From: Gammaproteobacteria bacterium | GTDB taxonomy: Bacteria > Pseudomonadota > Gammaproteobacteria > Pseudomonadales > Azotimanducaceae_A | Assembly: GCA_012960755.1 (NCBI GenBank) | Contig: DUAT01000057.1 | Location: 659,334 to 723,333 of the forward strand | Length of the DNA stretch: 64,000 nucleotides | Direction of reading: 5' to 3' | Shown here: positions 1-7,104 of the stretch, piece by piece | Numbering within the stretch: the first letter of the stretch is position 1 | Layout of the letters: each line of letters starts with the position of its first letter | Position numbers and translations under genes: made by a program | Notes under the pieces: model-generated | The model's database searches: none | The model's input: the letters and a program-made list of their open reading frames with translations, nothing else | Told to the model about the DNA's origin: nothing

Positions 1-132
1 AATAACGAAGGTAAATCGAACGCGGTGCTAAGATACAATGCCTTTTACAGTGGCGGCGCCACTAAGTTCTGGCAGATACTTGCGGACTGGCGTAAAGCAG
101 GTACCTTCGAGGGATTGGAATTCGGGAAATAA
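1..132 (+). CDS. C-terminal end of an unidentified protein (5' truncated)
   Basis: Frame 1 is open from the first base to a TAA at 130-132, giving 43 residues. The composition is protein-like (aromatic-rich, with a segment FYSGGATKFWQILADW and the end FEGLEFGK). The upstream part lies outside the window, so the family cannot be named. An overlapping frame-2 ORF starting at 38 has a less protein-like composition and runs into the palindromic repeat, so I consider it a shadow. The call rests only on reading-frame quality. Confidence 0.5.
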   Translation, partial: NNEGKSNAVLRYNAFYSGGATKFWQILADWRKAGTFEGLEFGK

Positions 133-160
133 TACTAGTCTGGAAGCACCAAATGGAATC

Positions 161-275
161 CGCTACGAATACGGTATGTCCTTATCTGGACTCGTGACGC
201 ACATCCTTGTGCACTCAAGTTTTGCATCCCTGCAAAACACGTCCTGATAAGAACATACCGCATTCTTCGCTCGCT
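161..275. repeat. Cruciform-type palindromic repeat with three internal hairpins
   Basis: An outer inverted repeat pairs 167-184 (gaatacggtatgtcctta) with 248-265, 16 of 18 positions matching. Between the arms lie three consecutive small hairpins: GTCC/GGAC (178-191), GCACA/TGTGC with loop TCCT (200-213), and an 8-bp perfect stem GTTTTGCA/TGCAAAAC with loop TCCC (219-238). No T-run follows, so this is not a simple terminator. The design, short hairpins inside a long palindrome, resembles dispersed REP- or MITE-like elements of gammaproteobacteria. I see no second copy in this window. It lies between the 3' ends of the flanking genes. Confidence 0.6.
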
Positions 276-341
276 CTTCCGTTTGTCTTCAATACAGGCT
301 AGCCATCCGGATAAACTCCACGAATGTTACTGGGTCGAACC

Positions 342-890
342 TTAGTATTTGTTCCCTGGCATGATAACGTGCTCTCGCATCGCGGCTGGCACATCGGGTG
401 GATCAACGGTGAAAAGTCCCTCGGTAACCGGCGGCTGCACATCAAACACGTTGTTGAATTTGTGTACCGAATCCCAGATACCGATTGCGACCGTCAATTC
501 CACCACTTCAGAGTCGCTGAAGTGTTCTTTCAGTCGCGCCATAAACGCATCGTCTACACTGTGGGCGTGGTTGAGCACAAAGTCTTCTGTGAGATCCAGC
601 GCCATTTTCAATCGGTCATCCAGGTCGGAATTTCGATGATCCAACATCTTTTTGATCATTTCTTCATCCATGCCATTCTCCTGCGCCGCAGAAGATCGGG
701 CAGGAATTCAGTAGTGACAGCCGTTCAGGTTTGCAGACTTGAGACGAACCAGGTCCTTCAATACAGGTTCTAACCGACTGTGAGACCACAGAAGCCCATA
801 TCGATACATGAATCCCTGAAAGAGGTCCGGGCAGTGTGCATAAACACCACCGAAGCCTTCCATTCCGCCGGTTTCTTTTATTCTTGGCAT
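342..890 (-). CDS. AhpD/carboxymuconolactone decarboxylase-like selenoprotein (CxxU)
   Basis: Two open stretches, 708-890 and 342-671, lie in the same minus-strand frame and are separated only by one TGA (708-710). Read through, they give 182 residues. The stop falls in the sequence LNGC-H-Y-U, where AhpD/CMD-family proteins have the redox motif CxxC, so the TGA replaces the second cysteine (C58, Sec61). Upstream LKDLVRLKSANLNGC matches the helix before the CxxC of the family, and the downstream part (DDAFMARLKEHFSDSEVVELTVAIG) is the usual C-terminal half. ATG at 890 has AGGAG about 8 nt upstream. A SECIS-like stem-loop follows the TGA. Family members reduce peroxides or act as thiol-disulfide oxidoreductases; the substrate is unknown. 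The gene is divergent from the Sec-containing arsC. A plain nonsense mutation is unlikely because two other genes in the window show the same pattern. Confidence 0.88.
678..710 (-). promoter_or_regulatory. SECIS-like stem-loop after UGA of the first AhpD-like gene
   Basis: One nucleotide after the TGA (708-710) the minus strand folds into a 7-bp stem (TTCCTGC, 706-700, with GCAGGAG, 684-678, one G-U pair), continued by CCG/CGG (699-697 with 688-686) across a single bulged C. It is capped by an 8-nt loop AUCUUCUG that contains a G. Bacterial SECIS elements are stem-loops inside the coding region directly downstream of the Sec codon, so position and shape fit. Function is inferred from geometry only. 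Confidence 0.65.
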
Positions 891-1032
891 TGTGCTTCTC
901 CTGAGCCCGCATTGGTTGCATACTTTGGTTAGATACTACGACATTTGCACTTCACACCCAACAGCATACCTCCAGAACTTTCGCAGCCGGGACTTTCGGA
1001 CTATTATGGTCGAGTCTAACAAGGAGATCGAA

Positions 1033-1380
1033 ATGATAACTATTTATCACAATCAGGGCTGAGGCAAATCACGGGGCGCCATTGAAATACTGCGCGCACA
1101 GGACGTCGAGTTCGATGTCATTGAATACCTTAAAACGCCACTATCGAGAGCCATTCTTGAGAGCTTTCTCGATATTTTACCTAACGAGCCACAGGAGCTG
1201 GTTAGAAAAGACAAACGGTTCAAGGAACTGGGGCTGAGCGCTGCTGACTACACAACGAAGGAAGCCGTGATTAACATCCTTCTGGAACACCCGGCGCTAA
1301 TGGAGAGGCCGGTAATTGTCAAAGGCAATAAGGCAGTTATTGGGCGACCGTCTGACAAGGTCGAAGAGTTACTAGGGTAG
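1033..1380 (+). CDS. ArsC-family reductase with selenocysteine at the catalytic position
   Basis: ATG at 1033 follows a strong AAGGAG (1021-1026). The frame is open to TAG at 1378 except for one TGA at codon 10 (1060-1062). Read as Sec the protein has 115 residues and begins MITIYHNQG-U-GKSRG. Glutaredoxin-type arsenate reductases have HNPxC at this point, so Sec10 replaces the catalytic cysteine. Three arginines that bind arsenate in R773 ArsC (R60, R94, R107 with C12) have equivalents at R58, R92 and R105, the same offset of two as U10 to C12. The likely role is arsenate or another thiol/selenol-dependent reduction using glutathione or glutaredoxin; arsenate itself is not proven, since YffB/Spx-like relatives exist. 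No other ars gene is near. A MITE-like element begins at the last codon. I found no strong hairpin right after the TGA. Confidence 0.88.
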
Positions 1381-1644
1381 TATCCTATACAAAACGTGCA
1401 TTAAGTGGTTCTCAAATTTGTCACACCAAGGCGTGTTTCGCAGGAAATGTAGGTACCTTTTCAAGAAATACAACGCAGTTGTGGCGAATTTGAGGATCAC
1501 CCGCAGGGCAAATCGCGAAATGGACAGCGGTGATCGTAAACATGTTGTCTTGTATTGGCTCTACATAGATTCAGAGCTTATCTAACCCGCCACCATCTGG
1601 CCATTTAGTGATTTGCTTAATGTGCGTTTTGTATAGGACACTAC
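1377..1644. mobile_element. MITE-like element, 268 bp, with 29-bp inverted ends and 6-bp target duplication
   Basis: The ends 1377-1405 and 1616-1644 are inverted repeats matching at 26 of 29 positions (core tcctatacaaaacg). The element is flanked on both sides by the perfect direct repeat ACTAGG (1371-1376 and 1645-1650), the signature of a target-site duplication. A second, internal inverted repeat pairs 1405-1427 with 1478-1500. No coding frame of useful length lies inside, so it would need a transposase from elsewhere. The left end supplies the present stop codon of arsC. Excision in silico leaves arsC ending in the same glycine with a TGA 4 nt before the ATG at 1659. Confidence 0.8.
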
Positions 1645-1658
1645 ACTAGGATGAACCG

Positions 1659-2510
1659 ATGAAACTTGAGAACCAGGTCGCAATTGTCACTGCCGCAGGT
1701 CGTGGCATTGGAAAAGAAATCGCCCTGTCCCTGGCGGCGGCAGGCGCAAAAATTGTTGTTAATTCTTTCTCACAGGACACTACCGCGGCCACAGTTCAGG
1801 ATATTCAGAGCCTGGGCGGCGAGGCTGTATCCCTGGTGGGTGATATTACTGATCCGATCAAAATGATTGCACTTCGAGATTTGGCACTCGCTGAGTTTGG
1901 CAAGATAGACATACTCGTCAACAATGTCGGGGCCGGTCCAAAAGGCGCTTTCGATTCAGCAGATCATGAACTGGGATTATCTGCTGCGATATGGGACGGC
2001 CTGTACGAACAGAATCTTAAGTCCGTGGTGTTGATGTCTGATGCGGTCATCCCTCATATGAAACAGCGTAAAACAGGCAAACTGATACAGATATCTTCCA
2101 TCGCCGGAAGAGCATCCTTGTCAGACAAGATGCTGGCTCAGTTTGTTCATCCGGCCTATGGTGCCATGAAGGCTGCTCTGATTAATTACACCCAGACACA
2201 GGCTGAGCTACTGGGACCTTATAACATCAATGTGAACGCTGTCTGCCCGGGTATTGTTTACACGGATGCCTGGAAAGGCAACGCTGAACGAGCAGTCAAG
2301 ACCATCCCTGAATTTCAGGGCCAGGATCCTCGAACCTGGTTTGAAGGTATTGCCCGGGGCGATTACCCCGATATATTCGATCGCACACCGTTACGTCGAG
2401 AACAGACCGTCGAAGATATAGGAAATGCCGTGGTGTTTCTGGTATCGAGCGATTCAATGAATATTACCGGGCAAACCCTGATGGTCGATGGGGGCATGGT
2501 AAAAATTTAA
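1659..2510 (+). CDS. SDR family NAD(P)-dependent oxidoreductase
   Basis: A 283-residue classical short-chain dehydrogenase. It shows the cofactor motif AAGRGIG near residue 13, NNVGAG near 88, and the active-site Ser with YGAMK near residue 167 (the YxxxK pair). It ends in the typical VDGGMVKI. It should interconvert an alcohol and a ketone (or saturate a bond) with NAD(P)H in the cytoplasm; the substrate is unknown. A loop of about 30 residues between the catalytic helix and the C terminus is longer than in minimal 250-residue SDRs. It is followed by a thioesterase and a ThDP-dependent lyase on the same strand, suggesting an acyl-CoA pathway. Before the MITE insertion it probably followed arsC directly. 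Confidence 0.9.
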   Translation: MKLENQVAIVTAAGRGIGKEIALSLAAAGAKIVVNSFSQDTTAATVQDIQSLGGEAVSLVGDITDPIKMIALRDLALAEFGKIDILVNNVGAGPKGAFDSADHELGLSAAIWDGLYEQNLKSVVLMSDAVIPHMKQRKTGKLIQISSIAGRASLSDKMLAQFVHPAYGAMKAALINYTQTQAELLGPYNINVNAVCPGIVYTDAWKGNAERAVKTIPEFQGQDPRTWFEGIARGDYPDIFDRTPLRREQTVEDIGNAVVFLVSSDSMNITGQTLMVDGGMVKI

Positions 2511-2588
2511 AAATATACAAGATCAGGCCTTCTTGTTGCATGGTTCTGCAATGCGTATTATGAATCCCTAGCCAAAAGAGGTTGCAAG

Positions 2589-2987
2589 ATGTCCGAGTCA
2601 TTCGTTGGCCTGTCAGCCACCATCAACCAAACTGTGACAGATTCGATGCTTGCGAACAGCGTCGGCAGCGGATCTGTTTCCGTTTTCGCCACCCCGGAAC
2701 TCATTCTCCTGCTTGAAAAAACAGCCGTCGCAGCATTGGACGGCAAGCTCGACTCGGGGCAGACCACCGTTGGCTCTGCCCTCGATGTGACGCACCTGGC
2801 TGCAACGCCTGCCGGAATGAATGTTTCCGGGTTCGCCAGGGTAACCGAAGTCGACGGCCGAAAACTGACATTTGAAGTATCCGCAAAAGACGATTCGGAC
2901 GAGATAGCCGAGGGTACTCATACGCGATTTATCGTCGAGGCTGAGAAGTTTCAAAAACGGGCAAACTCAAAACTAAACAACAGCTAA
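2589..2987 (+). CDS. FlK-type hotdog-fold acyl-CoA thioesterase
   Basis: A 132-residue protein with the pattern of fluoroacetyl-CoA thioesterase FlK. A threonine (T35, in SVFATPELI), a glutamate (E43) and a histidine (H69, in DVTHLAATPAG) have exactly the spacing of the FlK catalytic residues T42/E50/H76 (8 and 26). The C-terminal strand GTHTRFIVEAEKF is also typical of the fold. It should hydrolyse a small acyl-CoA in the cytoplasm. AGAGG precedes the ATG. It lies 12 nt before the lyase gene, so a role in removing a formyl-CoA, oxalyl-CoA or other small acyl-CoA is plausible but inferred. Fluoroacetate specificity is not implied. Confidence 0.8.
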   Translation: MSESFVGLSATINQTVTDSMLANSVGSGSVSVFATPELILLLEKTAVAALDGKLDSGQTTVGSALDVTHLAATPAGMNVSGFARVTEVDGRKLTFEVSAKDDSDEIAEGTHTRFIVEAEKFQKRANSKLNNS

Positions 2988-2999
2988 AGGAAGGTCACA

Positions 3000-4661
3000 A
3001 TGGCAACAGTTCGAGGTGCAACAATTATTGCTGAATCGCTCAAGCAACAGGGCGTTGAATATATGTTTGGCATCGTTGGTTTTCCTGTGGTGCCTATTGC
3101 CGCCGCCGCACAGAAGGCTGGCATTACTTATATTGGCATGCGTAACGAGCAGGCGGCCAGCTATGCAGCTCAGGCTGCTGGTTACCTGACTGGCAGACCC
3201 CAGGCTTGTCTCGTTGTATCTGGCCCCGGTGTTATTCATGCATTGTCGGGGCTTGCCAACGCACAATCAAACTGCTGGCCTATGATTCTCATCGGAGGGG
3301 CCTCGCCGGTTGTTCAAAATGGTCGCGGTGCATTCCAGGAAGAAAAACAGGTAGCCGCAGCGGCGGGGTTTTGTAAGTATGCCCATGCAGTCGAAGACGC
3401 CAGAAGAATACCCTTTTACGTGGAACAAGCGGTGAGAACGTCTTTCTACGGTCGCCCCGGCGCTGTTTACCTGGATATGCCCGATGACGTTATTCTCCAG
3501 CAGGTTGAAGAGAGCGATTACCGCAAGGCCACGACCATACCCGATGCCCCAAGACCACAGGCAATGGAAGAAAATATCGAAGCTGCCCTGACAGCCCTGG
3601 AATCCGCACAGCGCCCCCTTGTTATCGTTGGGAAGGGCATGGCCTGGTCAAACGCCGAGAACGAGGTTCGGGAATTTATTGAACGAACCCAGTTACCCTT
3701 CCTGGCTTCTCCAATGGGTAAAGGGGTGGTCCCCGATGAGCATGCTCTTTCTGTTGGTGCAGCCAGAACTCACGCCCTTAAAGAAGCAGACGTCGTGTTT
3801 CTCATGGGTGCAAGATTGAACTGGATTATGCATTTTGGCCTGGCACCCCGTTTCTCAAGAGACGTCCGGGTCATTCAACTGGACATGTCGGCTGAAGAAA
3901 TCGGTACCAACGTTCCTGCAGAAGTCGCGCTGGTGGGTGATGGCAAGGCGGTTGTGGCCCAGCTGAATCGGGCCCTGGATAACAGACAGTGGTTCTACCC
4001 GGCAGAAACCGACTGGCGATCAGCCCTCGCGGCAAAAGCCGAAGCGAATCAAACCACCGTGCAACCGATGATCGAAGATGATAGTGCGCCCATGAACTAC
4101 TATCGTGCTTTCAAGGATATTCGTGAATGGCTACCGGAAAACGCAGTGATCGTTAGCGAAGGCGCTAACACCATGGATATTGGCCGAACCCAGATGCCTA
4201 ACAGCTTACCCCGTTCGCGTTTGGATGCAGGCAGCTACGGCACCATGGGTGTTGGCATGGGATTCGCGATTGCCGCGGCTACTGTACACCCCGACCGTCC
4301 CATAGTGGCTGTAGAGGGTGATTCCGGCTTCGGCTTCTCGGGCATGGAAGTGGAAACCATGTGCCGTCACAAAATGCCAGTCAAAATCGTCCTGCTGAAC
4401 AACGGTGGCATCGGTGGTGGTATGGATGAACTGCCAACGGATAAACCTATCCCGGTTTCAATACTCACCCCAAGAGCGCGCTATGACCTGATGATGGAAG
4501 CCTTTGGCGGCAAAGGTATTTTAGTAGAAGATCCAAAGGATTTGCGTTCGGCACTCGACGATGCCATGGCATTTGATGGACCGGCGCTTGTCAATGTCCT
4601 GCTTGATCCCAGGGCTGGCCGGAAACCGCAGGAATTTGCCTGGTTGACGAAAGACGAATAG
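3000..4661 (+). CDS. Thiamine diphosphate-dependent lyase, 2-hydroxyacyl-CoA lyase / oxalyl-CoA decarboxylase type
   Basis: A 553-residue ThDP enzyme of the normal length for the acetolactate synthase-like superfamily. E50 (GMRNEQAAS) is the cofactor-activating glutamate. The metal/ThDP motif begins at G440-D441 (EGDSGFGFSG) and ends at N467-N468 (VLLNN). The N-terminal GIVGFPV and VSGPGVIHALSGLANAQSN segments are characteristic of oxalyl-CoA decarboxylase and HACL, not of acetolactate synthase. HACL cleaves 2-hydroxyacyl-CoA into formyl-CoA and an aldehyde; oxalyl-CoA decarboxylase makes formyl-CoA and CO2. I cannot separate the two. A good AAGGA lies before the ATG. It is the last gene of an SDR-thioesterase-lyase operon and converges with the next gene. 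Confidence 0.85.
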   Translation: MATVRGATIIAESLKQQGVEYMFGIVGFPVVPIAAAAQKAGITYIGMRNEQAASYAAQAAGYLTGRPQACLVVSGPGVIHALSGLANAQSNCWPMILIGGASPVVQNGRGAFQEEKQVAAAAGFCKYAHAVEDARRIPFYVEQAVRTSFYGRPGAVYLDMPDDVILQQVEESDYRKATTIPDAPRPQAMEENIEAALTALESAQRPLVIVGKGMAWSNAENEVREFIERTQLPFLASPMGKGVVPDEHALSVGAARTHALKEADVVFLMGARLNWIMHFGLAPRFSRDVRVIQLDMSAEEIGTNVPAEVALVGDGKAVVAQLNRALDNRQWFYPAETDWRSALAAKAEANQTTVQPMIEDDSAPMNYYRAFKDIREWLPENAVIVSEGANTMDIGRTQMPNSLPRSRLDAGSYGTMGVGMGFAIAAATVHPDRPIVAVEGDSGFGFSGMEVETMCRHKMPVKIVLLNNGGIGGGMDELPTDKPIPVSILTPRARYDLMMEAFGGKGILVEDPKDLRSALDDAMAFDGPALVNVLLDPRAGRKPQEFAWLTKDE

Positions 4662-4699
4662 CTGATAAAACCAAAGTTCCGTCAGACGCAAGGCAACTG

Positions 4700-5479
4700 T
4701 TAAGGTCCACCCTTGATGGTAATTGTCTGCCCGGTCATCCATGAAGAGGCTGCTGAGGCAAGATAAATCACAGCCGGTGAAATATCTTCAGGCGTTCCAA
4801 CTCGCCCCAGAGGTATCTGAAACTTTTTGCCCATATCCGGGATATCCTTTTCTTCGAGCTTGAGGAACTCAAGGAACACTTCTGTAGGAATCGGCCCCGG
4901 TGCAATACCGTTAACTCGAATGTTGTATCGAGCCAGTTCTGTCGCCAGGGTCTGGGTGAGATTGTCGACGCCGGATTTCGCAACGGCATAGGGACCATTA
5001 AATGGTGAGGCATTGCCTGCTGCCGAAGAAGAAATATTGATGATGGTGCCGCCACCACTTTTCTTCATGATTTTTGCTGCAGCCTGGGCACCAGACCACA
5101 CTGCCTTTAAATTCAGGTTAAGCTGAAAATCCCACTGGCGTTCAGGCATTTCGAGCAAGGTGCGAGGAACCCTGTCATCTGCACCACCGGCGTTGCTGAT
5201 CCAACAGGTTAACTTGCCAAATTCAGCCATGGTCTGCTCTGCCAGGGACTCAACCTGGCTCATATCCATTACGTCAGTTGTTACTGCCAGGGCTTTACGA
5301 CCTTTTGCACGGACCTTCTCCGCAACAGCTTCAATCTCATCGGTACGCCTGGCTGCCAGACAGACATCTGCACCTGCTTCTGCCAGGCCCAGGGCAATTC
5401 CCTCACCTATACCTCGTCCGGCACCAGTCACCACCGCGACCTGCCCATCCAGTCTGAAGTTATCTAATATCGAATTCAT
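4700..5479 (-). CDS. SDR family oxidoreductase
   Basis: A 259-residue classical SDR: TGAGRGIGEGIA near the N terminus, SNAGG, active-site NISSSAAG and YAVAK, PGPIPTE, and the end GQTITIKGGP. The start at 5479 (MNSILDNFRL) has AGAGGGA upstream; an in-frame start at 5536 would only add a sequence without family similarity. It is closely related to the SDR at 9470-10240 (both share GAGRGIGEGIA and LAVTTDV/VAVTTDV stretches), so the two are paralogs and may act on related substrates. A GPH-type transporter gene lies upstream on the same strand, 63 nt away, and may be co-transcribed. Confidence 0.9.
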   Translation of the reverse strand: MNSILDNFRLDGQVAVVTGAGRGIGEGIALGLAEAGADVCLAARRTDEIEAVAEKVRAKGRKALAVTTDVMDMSQVESLAEQTMAEFGKLTCWISNAGGADDRVPRTLLEMPERQWDFQLNLNLKAVWSGAQAAAKIMKKSGGGTIINISSSAAGNASPFNGPYAVAKSGVDNLTQTLATELARYNIRVNGIAPGPIPTEVFLEFLKLEEKDIPDMGKKFQIPLGRVGTPEDISPAVIYLASAASSWMTGQTITIKGGP

Positions 5480-5542
5480 ATGTCCCTCTTTATTGTTCTT
5501 GTTACTGGAAAACCCCAGCCAACAGGAGCCATACACTGGCTA

Positions 5543-6967
5543 TCATCGGTGCCGTTTCAAAAGATGATATTGTTCAACCGCCAAAGCACCGTTTTTCTGT
5601 TCAAGTTCGGCACGCATCTGGGCATGCCTTTCCTCGGTAATCGGATATTTCCAGATGATTGCGCACGCCAGCAAATAAAATGTCGATGGCAGCAAAGCGA
5701 ATAAAAACCGCAGCCCAAATAATTGATCTGCATCGTTTACCGCGTCCGGCGCCGGATTGAATGCGAACAGGGCGAGTCCGAAGAGAGCGATAGTGCCGCC
5801 GATGGATCCCGATAACTTCGCCGTGAATGAGTAGGTCGAGAAAAAGAGCGCTGCCCTATTCTCACCACTACTGAGGGTATCAAGGTCGATTACATCTGCC
5901 TTCATCGAGTTTGGAAGGGCGGCAAACCCACCTGCTGAAAAGCCCGTAACCAGCGTAATGGGCAACATCCACCAGAAATCACCCTCTCCCAACAACAAAT
6001 AGAAGGGATGGGCCAGACCGATCAGCATGAAACTACCCACATAAGCCCTGTGTTTACCGATGCGAGTGGATAACCAGACCCAAAACGGCACTGCAGAGAG
6101 ATTGGCCATATAAAAAAAGGTCAACATGTAAATGGCCTTATCTTCCGCATGAAGCACAAACGTGATGAAAAACAGGTACAGTGGCGTCGTGATCGACAGC
6201 GCCGTTGAGCTAACCATAAAGGCTGCGATCAGTCTCAAAAATGGCCCGTTTGTTCCCATCAGTTTCAGCCCCGCCCAAAAAGGCGTGACGGAAGTCGTGT
6301 AATTCTTGGGTTCCGGCACACGGGTCACCGTCAACAGAACACAAATGGGCATGAGGATGAGCATGGTAACGCCAACAATCTGCAGCACAGAGCCACTGCC
6401 GCCTATGCCAAAAAACAATAGCGCACCAGCCGGAGCAAGTTGGGCGGACAAGCTGCCCACCACACCCATCATTGATCGCCAGCCGGTAATGCGCGATCGC
6501 TCGTTATAGTCCGGTGAGAGCTCGGCAGCCCACGCATAGTAAGGAATAATCATGATAGTTGTGGCTATGGACAACAGCATCATCCATACAAACATATGCG
6601 CAGCACCGGCACCCTCAGGTGGCATAAACAACCTGTAGATACTCAACATCATGATAGGCACTGCCAGGGCAATCCAGGGCCGCCGTCTACCCCAGGGCGT
6701 CCGTGTCTTATCACAGATAATTCCAAACAATGGATCTGTGAAGACGTCAAATATTCTAACGGCCAGAATAACGCTACCGGCGACTGCTAACGATACACCC
6801 ATGTCGCTGGTATAAAATTTTGGGATAAATACCAGCACAGGGAACAGTGCCATACTGACTGGTAAATCAGTCAGACTGTAATAAAACAATGTTGAACGTT
6901 TTAGAGCCAACCTCTGGTCCTTAAGAAAGCGTGGCGAACCAGGTTTGTCTGGTAATGCTGCTCTCAT
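5543..6967 (-). CDS. GPH-type (MelB-like) MFS transporter
   Basis: A 474-residue, 12-helix inner-membrane protein. The segment RIFDVFTDPLFGIICDKTRTPWGRRRPWI is the hallmark of the glycoside-pentoside-hexuronide:cation symporter family (MelB motif with DPxxG and RRRPW). In this kind of catabolic cluster such proteins often import non-sugar compounds, so sugar specificity should not be assumed. The first ATG lacks a good ribosome site and the first 25 residues are hydrophilic; a slightly later start is possible. It faces an intergenic region (6968-7104) with a reductase on the other strand, where a 17-nt motif shared with 10278-10294 is found. Confidence 0.85.
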   Translation of the reverse strand: MRAALPDKPGSPRFLKDQRLALKRSTLFYYSLTDLPVSMALFPVLVFIPKFYTSDMGVSLAVAGSVILAVRIFDVFTDPLFGIICDKTRTPWGRRRPWIALAVPIMMLSIYRLFMPPEGAGAAHMFVWMMLLSIATTIMIIPYYAWAAELSPDYNERSRITGWRSMMGVVGSLSAQLAPAGALLFFGIGGSGSVLQIVGVTMLILMPICVLLTVTRVPEPKNYTTSVTPFWAGLKLMGTNGPFLRLIAAFMVSSTALSITTPLYLFFITFVLHAEDKAIYMLTFFYMANLSAVPFWVWLSTRIGKHRAYVGSFMLIGLAHPFYLLLGEGDFWWMLPITLVTGFSAGGFAALPNSMKADVIDLDTLSSGENRAALFFSTYSFTAKLSGSIGGTIALFGLALFAFNPAPDAVNDADQLFGLRFLFALLPSTFYLLACAIIWKYPITEERHAQMRAELEQKNGALAVEQYHLLKRHR

Positions 6968-6985
6968 TTATTCTTGTTTAATCGA

Positions 6986-7002
6986 TTGTGCAGTATCCTG
7001 AA
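6986..7002 (+). promoter_or_regulatory. Shared 17-nt site, copy 1
   Basis: The sequence ttgtgcagtatcctgaa lies between the divergent transporter (start 6967) and reductase (start 7105) genes. A 15/17 match occurs at 10278-10294 in another divergent intergenic region. The centre is palindromic or nearly so (CAGTAT-CTG), and the TATCCT/TATACT part could also be a -10 box. It is a candidate operator or promoter; regulator unknown. Confidence 0.4.
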
Positions 7003-7104
7003 ATTAAAGTCATGTTGAATATTGTGTTACTTTGGCGTGCATGGTGGGTAGCGGCATTACGAATGTCAGGCTATCTATGATCACAGTTAGCAGGAATTGG
7101 GTGA

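Noticed and set aside
38..247. ORF of 69 codons at the left end
   Set aside because: It overlaps the better frame-1 tail and runs through the palindromic repeat, so composition does not support coding.
349..773. Plus-strand ORFs opposite the first AhpD-like gene
   Set aside because: They are antisense frames of a gene with clear family similarity and have basic, low-complexity translations.
342..890. Pseudogene reading of the split AhpD-like gene
   Set aside because: The single TGA sits exactly in the CxxC position, the frame is otherwise intact on both sides, a hairpin follows, and two further genes in the window show the same pattern.
1063..1120. SECIS hairpin in arsC
   Set aside because: I found only a weak GCGC/GCGC pairing with a 12-nt loop (1076-1095) and a 7-bp stem at 1102-1119 that begins 39 nt after the TGA, further than usual, so no feature was called.
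5480..5536. Upstream extension of the SDR at 4700-5479
   Set aside because: The extra 19 codons have no family similarity, and the ATG at 5479 has a good ribosome site.
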